From Pseudoneobacillus rhizosphaerae (GTDB taxonomy: Bacteria > Bacillota > Bacilli > Bacillales > Cytobacillaceae): DNA of 64,000 nt. This document shows positions 14,310 through 21,538 of this stretch, in pieces. Under the pieces are notes generated by a model. It did not search any database and was not told where the DNA came from. It was given only the letters and a program-made list of their open reading frames with translations. Position 1 is the stretch's first letter. Each line of letters begins with the position of its first letter. The stretch is from the NCBI RefSeq assembly GCF_917563885.1, contig NZ_CAKJTG010000009.1, positions 62,001 through 126,000 on the forward strand, in the 5' to 3' direction. Position numbers and translations under genes: made by a program.

Positions 14310-15964
14310 TGATGAACTCAAACAAACTTGAAAAAGTTGATTCGCGTGATGCCAAGTTATCAATGGCATATTTCTATGTAGCCTTTATCGCGCTTGCACT
14401 TGGCGGATTGGCAGGATTATTACAGACATTGGTTCGTTCTGGTAAGGTCGTACTTCCTTGGGGTATTGACTACTACCAAGTTTTAACCGTACATGGTGTA
14501 TTATTAGGTCTAGTTTTAACTACTTTCTTTATTATGGGTTTTCAATTTGCACTTATTAGTAGAACAACTGGAACATTTACAAATGGCGCAAGAATAACTG
14601 GATGGGTCGGCTTTTGGTTGATGACAATCGGTACAGCCATGGCGGCCACTATGGTTCTATTAAAAGAAGCTAGCGTATTGTATACTTTCTACGCTCCATT
14701 AATGGCACATCCTATTTTCTACATTGGACTAACATTAGTTATTGTAGGTAGCTGGGTTGCAGGCGGTTCTATGATCGCAACTTATGCAAAATGGAAAAGA
14801 AATAATCCTGGTAAAGCAAGTTCACTTTTAACCTTTATGGCAATTATAAACACATTTATGTGGATTATAGCAACACTTGGTGTAGCAGCAACCGTCTTAA
14901 TTCAAATTTTACCTTGGTCACTAGGTTTAGTTGATACTATCGATATTTTAGTTAGTCGTACGTTATTCTGGTACTTTGGACATCCAATGGTTTATTTCTG
15001 GCTGTTACCTGCTTATATGTGTTGGTATGCTATAGTTCCAAAAATAATTGGTGGGAAAATTTTCTCAGATTCACTAGCTCGTCTGTCCTTTATACTTTTC
15101 TTATTATTCTCAATTCCGGTTGGGTTCCATCACCAATTAGTTGAACCAGGGATTGATCCTGCATGGAAGTATATTCAAGTTGTTTTAACATTTATGGTTA
15201 TCATTCCATCATTAATGACTGCATTCTCGTTATTTGCAACCTTTGAATCATTTGGTCGTTCAAAAGGAGCTAAAGGACTTTTCGGTTGGTTTAGAAAGCT
15301 TCCATGGGGAGATGCTCGTTTCGTAGTACCTTTTATTGGTATGCTTTCATTCATCCCTGCTGGTGCAGGTGGTATTATTAATGCATCTCACCAAATGAAC
15401 GCTGTTATTCATAATACTATTTGGGTAACTGGTCACTTCCATTTAACAGCTGCGACTGCTGTAGTATTAACGTTCTTTGGTATTTCTTATTGGTTAATTC
15501 CACATTTAACTGGTCGTGTTCTAACGAAAGCAATGAACAAACTTGCCATCATTCAAGGTATCGTTTGGACTATTGGTATGTCGTTTATGTCAGGTGCTAT
15601 GCACGCTGCTGGACTATTGGGCGCTCCTAGACGTTCTTCTTTCTCTGAATACGGTGGTGCAGCACAAGCTCAAGAATGGATTCCTTATCAAATCGCCCAA
15701 GCTGTTGGTGGTTCTATTTTATTCATCGGTATAATACTAGTTTTAATCATCTTTATTAATCTAGCATTCTTTGCACCTAAGGGTGAAACAGAATTCCCTG
15801 TTGGTGAAGTAGCAGATGGTGCAGAAAAGCCGCCTTTAGTATTCGAAAACTGGAAACTTTGGCTTGGAATTTCAGCAGCATTGATTTTATTCGCATACAC
15901 GATTCCCTTTATTGACATTATCCAAAACGCACCTCCTGGATCTAAGGGGTATAAGTTCTGGTAA
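14309..15964 (+). CDS. cbaA: ba3-type cytochrome c oxidase subunit I
   Basis: A 551-residue heme-copper oxidase core with about 13 helices. Heme ligands His62 and His378, the binuclear-centre His376, and CuB ligands His225, His274 and His275 are visible. Tyr229 in H-P-M-V-Y is placed for the His-Tyr crosslink. The B-family lack of a D-channel signature fits. It reduces oxygen to water with high affinity and pumps protons. It is coupled to subunit II by overlapping stop and start. A long terminator hairpin follows. Confidence 0.95.
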   Translation: MMNSNKLEKVDSRDAKLSMAYFYVAFIALALGGLAGLLQTLVRSGKVVLPWGIDYYQVLTVHGVLLGLVLTTFFIMGFQFALISRTTGTFTNGARITGWVGFWLMTIGTAMAATMVLLKEASVLYTFYAPLMAHPIFYIGLTLVIVGSWVAGGSMIATYAKWKRNNPGKASSLLTFMAIINTFMWIIATLGVAATVLIQILPWSLGLVDTIDILVSRTLFWYFGHPMVYFWLLPAYMCWYAIVPKIIGGKIFSDSLARLSFILFLLFSIPVGFHHQLVEPGIDPAWKYIQVVLTFMVIIPSLMTAFSLFATFESFGRSKGAKGLFGWFRKLPWGDARFVVPFIGMLSFIPAGAGGIINASHQMNAVIHNTIWVTGHFHLTAATAVVLTFFGISYWLIPHLTGRVLTKAMNKLAIIQGIVWTIGMSFMSGAMHAAGLLGAPRRSSFSEYGGAAQAQEWIPYQIAQAVGGSILFIGIILVLIIFINLAFFAPKGETEFPVGEVADGAEKPPLVFENWKLWLGISAALILFAYTIPFIDIIQNAPPGSKGYKFW

Positions 15965-15968
15965 CATT

Positions 15969-16000
15969 AAAGGTCTGACCATTTTGGTCAGACCTTTGTT
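15969..16000. terminator. Bidirectional terminator between cbaA and a DMT gene
   Basis: A perfect 12-bp stem AAAGGTCTGACC / GGTCAGACCTTT with an ATTTT loop. The stop codon of the convergent transporter gene (15988) lies inside the right arm. Confidence 0.82.
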
Positions 16001-16902
16001 GTGTTTTCTAGAGTTAATTGGTGTTTCTTCTTTTTTGTTATATTGACAATAATTACAGAACTAAATATTAATCCTGTCCCAATCATTTGCACTAGCCCCA
16101 TCCCCTCTTGATAAAGCACAACTCCAAGTAGGGTTGCTACTATGGGCTCTACAGTTGCAATAATAGCCGCTTTGCTGCTTTCAATTTTCTCCAAACCTTT
16201 TGTATAGAAAAAATAGGCAATAACGGTTGGTAAAAGTCCTAAACCAAGAGCCCAAAGCAAGGTGTCTATTTGAAATAATAAGTCAGCTTTTTCCCAAAGC
16301 GACGTTAATGGTAATAGAAAAATAGTTGCCATTAAAAAAGTATAAAAAGTAATTGTAAATGGTTTATATTTTTCTAAAGCAATTTTACCAAATATACTAT
16401 ACAGTGCATAACCCAAACCTGAACCTAACCCCGTTATTAATCCTATCATCGTTAAATCCTCAGTACTACTAGAACCAATTCCAGTAATGAAAATACAGCC
16501 AAGTAAAGTTCCAATAACCGCAACCATTTTCTGCTTCGTCAGTTTCTCTTTAAATAATATTCTTGAAAATACAACAACCATTGCTGGAGCGGTATAGAGT
16601 AATATAACAGCCAAAGAAAGGTTCATTTGATTAATCGTTGTGAAATAACACCAATTAAAAAAGACAATACTGACTATTCCAGAACCAGCGAATACGGGTA
16701 TATCCTTTGTTTTGATTTTAAGTTGGTTCTTGAATGAGCTAATTCCTATCCAAAATAAGATAATGAAAGCAAAGGAAACCCTAATAGCCACAATTTCCAT
16801 TGGAGTAAAACCGATATCTGTTAATTGTTTTACAAATATGGCGATTATTCCCCATAAAGAAGCCGCAAGTGTAATCATCAGTATAGACATTTTATTTCTC
16901 AC
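15988..16902 (-). CDS. DMT-superfamily transporter (EamA family)
   Basis: A 304-residue protein with ten hydrophobic segments in two EamA repeats: A-A-S-L-W-G-I-I-A-I near the start, A-T-V-E-P-I-V-A-T in repeat 2, and a basic tail. It exports or imports an unknown metabolite. It begins with GTG, 3 bases after GGGGGAAAA. It is convergent with the oxidase operon and not obviously tied to it. It differs from the other DMT protein in this window. Confidence 0.9.
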   Translation of the reverse strand: MRNKMSILMITLAASLWGIIAIFVKQLTDIGFTPMEIVAIRVSFAFIILFWIGISSFKNQLKIKTKDIPVFAGSGIVSIVFFNWCYFTTINQMNLSLAVILLYTAPAMVVVFSRILFKEKLTKQKMVAVIGTLLGCIFITGIGSSSTEDLTMIGLITGLGSGLGYALYSIFGKIALEKYKPFTITFYTFLMATIFLLPLTSLWEKADLLFQIDTLLWALGLGLLPTVIAYFFYTKGLEKIESSKAAIIATVEPIVATLLGVVLYQEGMGLVQMIGTGLIFSSVIIVNITKKKKHQLTLENTTKV

Positions 16903-16968
16903 TACTTTTCCCCCGTTTTAAAATTTCAAAGTAAAAGGATGACAGTTTCTGCCACCCTTCTCTATACT

Positions 16969-18477
16969 TTATGCTAACTGATAAACTTTACCAAACTTCT
17001 CATATAAGTATTCAACTAGATAATGAGCATTTAAGCCTTCACCTGTTACGTCGTGTAATATTTCGAGCGGCTTTTTCATTTTTCCATACTGATGAACATT
17101 TTTCGTGAACCATTCTTTTATTGGTAGAAGATTTCCCTCTTCTACTAACTTATCAAAGTTCGGGATATCATCCAACATTTTGTTTTTGAATTGTGCAGCA
17201 TACATATAACCTAAAGCGTAAGAAGGGAAGTATCCAAAACTCCCACCTGCCCAATGTACATCCTGCAATACTCCTGTAGCATCATTTTCCGGGCGAATAC
17301 CTAAATACTCTTCGTACTTGTCATTCCATATCTTTGGCAAATCTTTAACTTCTATTTCATCGTTAAATAAACCCTTTTCAATTTCATAACGGATTATTAC
17401 ATGTAATGGGTAGGTTAACTCATCCGCTTCTATTCGAATTAGAGACGGTTTTGACTCATTAATTGCACGATAAAAATCATCTATATTTACTTGATCAAAT
17501 TGACCGTTTGCATATTCTTTTAATAAATCATAATTATTCTTCCAGAAGAAATATGATCGTCCAACAAAATTCTCATAAAACAAGGATTGAGATTCATGAA
17601 TACCCATTGATGTCCCTGAACATAACGGTGTCCCCACTAATTCTTTAGATATGTTTTGTTCATACAGTGCATGTCCACCCTCATGAATGGTACCAAATAC
17701 AGCAACTCTGAAGTCCTTTTCATTGTAATTAGTGGTAACGCGGACATCTCCAGGATTTAAGCCCATTGCAAATGGATGAACTGTTTCGTCTAACCGACCT
17801 GCTTGAAAGTTATATCCCATTTGTTTAAGAACTTCCAAACTAAATTCCTTTTGCTTTTCCTTTGAGAATGACTCAAAAAGAAAGTCTGTTGTTGGTTTAT
17901 TTGGAGATTCTGAAATTTGCTTCACTAAGGGAACAATTTTTTCTCTAAGCTCACCAAATACTTGATCAAGTACCTCAACTGATATCCCTGGCTCATACAT
18001 GTCAAGTAAGGTGTTGTATTTATTACCCTTAAATCCCCAATATTGTATAAATCGCTTATTGGTTTCTACAAGCTTTTCTAAATAAGGTCGGAACAGCTCA
18101 AAATTCGAGCTAGCTTTAGCATCTTCCCAAACACTTTCAGCTTTTGACTGTAGAATGACATATTCTTTATATTCTTTTGCAGGAATTTTCTTGTTACGAT
18201 CATACTCTTTTTTGCATTCCTGAAGTGTCTTACTTGAAACATCATTGAGGTTTTCTCCACTTAATTTCGCTATGTATGCTGCCATTTCTTCTGATGTAGA
18301 CATTTTAAATACTTCGGAAGAAAGCATTCCAATAACTTCTGAACGCTGTTCCACACCTAGTTTTGGTGCACCAGTACGCAAATCCCAGTACATTAATGAG
18401 ATAGCTTCGTAATAGGCCATCATCTTTTTTACATATTCTAAAAATTCTTTCTCTGTTTGATTGGTTATTACAACCAT
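16969..18477 (-). CDS. ypwA: M32 family metallocarboxypeptidase (YpwA type)
   Basis: A 502-residue zinc carboxypeptidase. The H-E-G-G-H motif lies near residue 263, and the downstream G-I-H-E-S-Q is the family signature. It removes C-terminal residues from peptides in the cytoplasm. The ATG at 18477 follows GGGGG by 8 bases; the frame is open 13 codons further without a better site. Length equals the B. subtilis protein as I recall it, and so does the neighbour ypvA, though here the DUF2249 cluster sits between them. Confidence 0.94.
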   Translation of the reverse strand: MVVITNQTEKEFLEYVKKMMAYYEAISLMYWDLRTGAPKLGVEQRSEVIGMLSSEVFKMSTSEEMAAYIAKLSGENLNDVSSKTLQECKKEYDRNKKIPAKEYKEYVILQSKAESVWEDAKASSNFELFRPYLEKLVETNKRFIQYWGFKGNKYNTLLDMYEPGISVEVLDQVFGELREKIVPLVKQISESPNKPTTDFLFESFSKEKQKEFSLEVLKQMGYNFQAGRLDETVHPFAMGLNPGDVRVTTNYNEKDFRVAVFGTIHEGGHALYEQNISKELVGTPLCSGTSMGIHESQSLFYENFVGRSYFFWKNNYDLLKEYANGQFDQVNIDDFYRAINESKPSLIRIEADELTYPLHVIIRYEIEKGLFNDEIEVKDLPKIWNDKYEEYLGIRPENDATGVLQDVHWAGGSFGYFPSYALGYMYAAQFKNKMLDDIPNFDKLVEEGNLLPIKEWFTKNVHQYGKMKKPLEILHDVTGEGLNAHYLVEYLYEKFGKVYQLA

Positions 18478-18531
18478 TCTAACAACCCCCAATCTTTTCA
18501 ACATCAATTTTATCATATTATTCAGAAAAGA

Positions 18532-18570
18532 TAAAAATAAAAAAGAGGTAACAGTTTATCTGCTACCTCC
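18532..18570 (-). terminator. Terminator of the leftward DUF2249 gene
   Basis: The stem GAGGTA-(G)-CAG / CTG-(T)-TACCTC (arms 18545-18550 and 18564-18569) is followed on the minus strand by TTTTTTATTTTT. Confidence 0.75.
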
Positions 18571-18656
18571 TAAGAGACTATTTCTAAAACTTCGTCCTAG
18601 TTTTATAATAGTTTATTAATATTAATAATTAAGATGATACGTAATAAAGGAAAATA

Positions 18657-18893
18657 CTATTTTTTGCTAATAGCTACCTTCCAAACTTCTGGGCCTTCTT
18701 CTAAATACTGCCATTCGAATTGTTCAGGTCTTTCCATCATAAATTGATAAAGCAATGGTCTTGGGTCATGGTCGTTTACGATTAACATGTCTTCACCAGA
18801 ATTTAATTCATCAAAAGTTCTAAAAATTGTAGGATGCTTCTCTCTAGGTGGAAAGTCCGGAACATTTACGATTGAAGTGAAATTCTTCTCCAT
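18657..18893 (-). CDS. DUF2249 domain protein (canonical)
   Basis: A 78-residue protein containing the DUF2249 hallmark N-D-H-D-P-R-P-L-L-Y-Q-F at residues 40-51, with F-D-E-L-N-S-G-E before it. DUF2249 proteins are small TusA-like folds found near respiratory and nitrogen-oxide genes; their biochemical role is not settled. AGGAGAG lies before the ATG. It is divergent from the zinc-ribbon gene at 19053 and shares a Crp/Fnr-type box with it. Its -10 is a perfect TATAAT (18934-18939). Confidence 0.88.
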   Translation of the reverse strand: MEKNFTSIVNVPDFPPREKHPTIFRTFDELNSGEDMLIVNDHDPRPLLYQFMMERPEQFEWQYLEEGPEVWKVAISKK

Positions 18894-18960
18894 TTTAATC
18901 TCTCCTAAAAGTATATTTGCTTTCTTCTCCTTTATTATAGGGACTGCGACAAATTAATTG

Positions 18961-18976
18961 AGTGAGTGGTATCACA
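18961..18976. promoter_or_regulatory. Crp/Fnr-type box between two divergent small genes
   Basis: AGTGA-N6-TCACA matches TGTGA-N6-TCACA at 9 of 10 bases. Its centre lies 34.5 bases from the end of TATAAT (18934-18939) on the minus strand. It lies 34.5 bases from the end of CACAAT (18998-19003) on the plus strand. One site could therefore serve both directions. Confidence 0.55.
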
Positions 18977-19052
18977 CTAATGCAATGATTTTCTCTACAC
19001 AATTGTAGGATTTATATCATTATAAATAGAAAATTTTAATGAGGTGATTGTA

Positions 19053-19187
19053 ATGAAAGAACTAATTGGTTATTGTTCAATCTGTCGAAAGGAACTATAT
19101 TGTTTAGAAGGATTTTTTAATGGAGTCATTTTAGACAACAAGGAATTAGTTTGTTTTGAGTGTGCTGAAGGTGAAAAAGAAGAATAG
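19053..19187 (+). CDS. Zinc-ribbon microprotein, 44 residues
   Basis: A short gene with GAGGTGATTGTA before its ATG. The peptide carries C-S-I-C (residues 8-11) and C-F-E-C (34-37) and an acidic tail, so it probably binds one zinc or iron ion. Family not recognised. It is divergent from a DUF2249 gene and precedes the DUF2249 operon. A Crp/Fnr-type box with a suitably placed CACAAT element lies upstream. Confidence 0.6.
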   Translation: MKELIGYCSICRKELYCLEGFFNGVILDNKELVCFECAEGEKEE

Positions 19188-19212
19188 TAACATACAGTAC
19201 ATTAATGTATAT

Positions 19213-19324
19213 GAAGGACATTTTTCGTCGTTCCAGGCTCTGTTTTGTCCTTCATCCTCCTTATGAAGGACATTTTTTGTCGTCCGAAGCTCTGTTTTGT
19301 CCTTCAGCCTGTTTAAGAAGGACA
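19213..19324. repeat. 52-bp tandem repeat with internal palindromes
   Basis: GAAGGACA recurs at 19213, 19265 and 19317, giving two full 52-base units and a partial third. Each full unit closes with TGTCCTTC, so it can fold into a hairpin with an 8-bp stem. The units share a T-rich block after the first arm and CTCTGTTTTGTCCTTC at the end. It is non-coding and resembles REP-like or small mobile palindromic elements. Confidence 0.75.
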
Positions 19325-19361
19325 TCCGTACTGAGAATTATTTTCAAAAAGATCCCTTTTC

Positions 19362-19377
19362 TATGATTTATGTCACA
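19362..19377 (+). promoter_or_regulatory. Crp/Fnr-type box of the DUF2249 operon
   Basis: TATGA-TTTATG-TCACA matches TGTGA-N6-TCACA at 9 of 10 bases. Its centre is 34.5 bases from the end of TAAACT (19399-19404), the same distance as at 13489 and 18961. Confidence 0.58.
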
Positions 19378-19455
19378 TTTTTAATCTGGCTATCTTGTTA
19401 AACTAAGACTATAGAGAAGTGATAATGTAAATAACTGAATAAGGAGTGTTGAGTT

Positions 19456-19698
19456 ATGGAATCAAGAGTTGTTGAACTAGATGTACGGGAGGATTTAAAT
19501 AATAAGCTGGAGCCATTTCAAAAAATAATGACTGCCATTTCTGACTTAAATGAAAATGATGTGTTTATCCTTCATGCGCCTTTTAAACCAGTTCCATTGT
19601 TTGCTGTGTTAAAAGCGAAAGGCTTTTCACATGAAGCTGAAGAAATCGAAAAAAAGCATTGGAAAGTTACCTTTACTAAAAGTGGTGCATCCAAATGA
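19456..19698 (+). CDS. DUF2249 domain protein
   Basis: An 80-residue protein of the DUF2249/TusA-like type. It opens E-L-D-V-R-E-D, and the position of the canonical N-D-H-D-P motif is occupied by H-A-P-F-K-P-V-P-L, so the conserved aspartates are replaced. AAGGAGTG precedes the ATG. It is the first gene of a four-gene rightward operon. Function unknown; the operon context suggests a role in redox or metallocofactor handling. Confidence 0.8.
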   Translation: MESRVVELDVREDLNNKLEPFQKIMTAISDLNENDVFILHAPFKPVPLFAVLKAKGFSHEAEEIEKKHWKVTFTKSGASK

Positions 19699-19901
19699 TC
19701 CTAGATAACAGGGGATTAGAGCCACCACAGCCAATGATGAGAACACTTGCTGCATTAGAAAACTTAAAAAAAAATGAAATATTAACTATTATGAATGATA
19801 GAAGACCGATGTTTTTATACGAACAATTAGAAGAGCTTGGATATAAACAACGCACAGAACCGCAGGAAGATGGAAGCTTTAAGATAGAAATATTTAAATA
19901 A
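19695..19901 (+). CDS. DUF2249-like protein, short
   Basis: A 68-residue protein that overlaps the preceding gene by 4 bases (ATGA). It has N-D-R-R-P-M-F-L-Y-E-Q-L at the position of the DUF2249 signature and ends in a beta strand (F-K-I-E-I-F). It looks like a diverged duplicate of its neighbour. Possibly the two proteins form a heterodimer, an inference from the tight coupling. Function unknown. Confidence 0.75.
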   Translation: MILDNRGLEPPQPMMRTLAALENLKKNEILTIMNDRRPMFLYEQLEELGYKQRTEPQEDGSFKIEIFK

Positions 19902-19914
19902 AGTAGGTGAGATT

Positions 19915-21159
19915 ATGATTCCGCAAACGACGGGGAATGAAACAAACGTCAAGCTACCTTTTTCATTTTTCTTTTTTAGCTTAATCGCCTTAATCCTTTC
20001 ACAAGCCATCCTACTGATTAGCGGATCAGATTTTGCAAATGGCCATTTTCGAACACCTGCTATTTGGTCTTTCGCCCATTTATTTATATTGGGTTGGGCA
20101 CTAATGACTGCCATGGGGTCAATGTATCAACTTGTTCCTGTTGCGTTCCTAACCCCCATATGGAGTGAAAAATTTGGATTTATTCAGTTTGGTGTATTAG
20201 CTATAGGTGTTAGTAGTTTTGCAGGCTTCCTATACTGGGATCCACAGAATGCTTTAATACCCGGAATCATCACTTTAACTGGAATACTCATGTTTCTTTT
20301 TCAAATGTTCATGACCTTAAAAAAACAAGCTAAACCTAATATATTAACCGCCTTTGTTAGTTCGGGTCTTATTTGCTTACTTCTAACAATTATCTTAGGT
20401 ATTAGTCTTATTCTTTCATGGAAAACAGGTATGATGGCTGGACATTATTCAGAAATTTTCCAATCACACCTATTACTCGGGGTTGGTGGATGGTTTACAT
20501 TATTGATATTTGGATTTTCCTATAAGATGGTCCCGATGTTTTCACTATCTCATGGATATTCAATGAATTTATCTAAATATGTACTTATTTCATATTTAGC
20601 AGGAATTATCCTAACATTAATTTCCTTTTTTACAAATCATCCATCCTTAACTAAAATCGGGTTTTTACTTTTATTCATCGGGTTTGGATTATTCGCTTGG
20701 CATATTTCAACTATTATAAGTAAAAGAATTAAAAAGAAACTAGATATACCTTTCATGTTTGCGTTATCAGCCATTGGCTTTGGATTACTAATTCATGGCT
20801 TACTATTTGTGAGTCTTTTCACAGAATATTCGTCAAATCTAATTGGACCTTTATTGTTTCTATATTTTATGCTTTGGATTGTCCTAAGTATTTTAGGTTA
20901 TCTTTATAAAATTGTACCCTTCTTATGGTGGACACATAAATACAGTAAACATGTTGGTAAACAGAATGTTCCAGCATTAAAGGATTTAATGAATGAAAAA
21001 TTAGCACTTAAATTGTTATCAATTTTAATAATATCCTGTTTTATTATCTATCTCGGTATAATTTTACAAGTCTTGATGTTAGCTATTTTTGGTTTAATTA
21101 TTTTGGCAATAACCATTATCTCAACTGCAATAAGCATTTTACTAGTCATATTAAAATAA
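19915..21159 (+). CDS. Twelve-helix membrane protein with threefold repeat, possibly heme-binding
   Basis: A 414-residue integral membrane protein with about 12 helices. Three repeats share W-x6-G-x2-Y-[QK]-x-V-P, at residues 61-75, 193-207 and 321-335. His55 and His185 sit one helix turn or two before the first two tryptophans; other His residues are at 44, 177, 213, 263 and 294. The pattern recalls heme-copper oxidase subunit I or NnrS-like proteins, but CuB signatures are missing. Heme binding is an inference. It follows two DUF2249 genes by 13 bases and precedes a DUF59 gene. Confidence 0.8.
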   Translation: MIPQTTGNETNVKLPFSFFFFSLIALILSQAILLISGSDFANGHFRTPAIWSFAHLFILGWALMTAMGSMYQLVPVAFLTPIWSEKFGFIQFGVLAIGVSSFAGFLYWDPQNALIPGIITLTGILMFLFQMFMTLKKQAKPNILTAFVSSGLICLLLTIILGISLILSWKTGMMAGHYSEIFQSHLLLGVGGWFTLLIFGFSYKMVPMFSLSHGYSMNLSKYVLISYLAGIILTLISFFTNHPSLTKIGFLLLFIGFGLFAWHISTIISKRIKKKLDIPFMFALSAIGFGLLIHGLLFVSLFTEYSSNLIGPLLFLYFMLWIVLSILGYLYKIVPFLWWTHKYSKHVGKQNVPALKDLMNEKLALKLLSILIISCFIIYLGIILQVLMLAIFGLIILAITIISTAISILLVILK

Positions 21160-21175
21160 TAATGAGGTGTAATAA

Positions 21176-21472
21176 ATGGAAATGATAGAAAAAATTATTG
21201 ATGAGTTAAAAAGTGTCTATGACCCTGAATTAAATATTAATGTTGTCGATTTAGGACTTATCTATGACATCAAACAAATTTCCGATCGTGTTTTTGAAAT
21301 CAATATGACTTTAACTACACCTGGTTGCCCTCTACATGATAGTATCACTGGTGGTGTAAAGCATTGTGTAGAACAGATGGATGAAGTAGACCAAGCTTTT
21401 GTTAACGTCGTATGGCATCCAGCATGGTCTCCTGATAAGATGACGGAAGAAGGAAAGCGTCAGTTACGTTAA
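21176..21472 (+). CDS. DUF59 / MIP18-family iron-sulfur assembly factor
   Basis: A 98-residue single-domain protein. It shows Y-D-P-E-L-x-I-N-V-V-D-L-G-L-I-Y near the N-terminus and T-T-P-G-C-P-L in the middle, whose Cys is the reactive residue of the family. Relatives (SufT, PaaD, MIP18) help deliver iron-sulfur clusters to target proteins. It closes the DUF2249 operon, so it may mature a partner encoded there. TGAGGTG precedes the ATG. A strong terminator follows. Confidence 0.88.
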   Translation: MEMIEKIIDELKSVYDPELNINVVDLGLIYDIKQISDRVFEINMTLTTPGCPLHDSITGGVKHCVEQMDEVDQAFVNVVWHPAWSPDKMTEEGKRQLR

Positions 21473-21480
21473 ATAGTGAA

Positions 21481-21538
21481 AAAAAAGCTGAAGGAGTTAG
21501 CCCGCTAAGTTAGCGAGCTTTTCCTTCAGCTTTTTTTT
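21481..21538. terminator. Bidirectional terminator overlapping the end of ypvA
   Basis: The outer stem GCTGAAGGA / TCCTTCAGC is flanked by A and T runs on both sides. The inner part holds further AGC/GCT pairing and the ypvA stop codon, so the last codons of ypvA form one arm. Confidence 0.82.
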
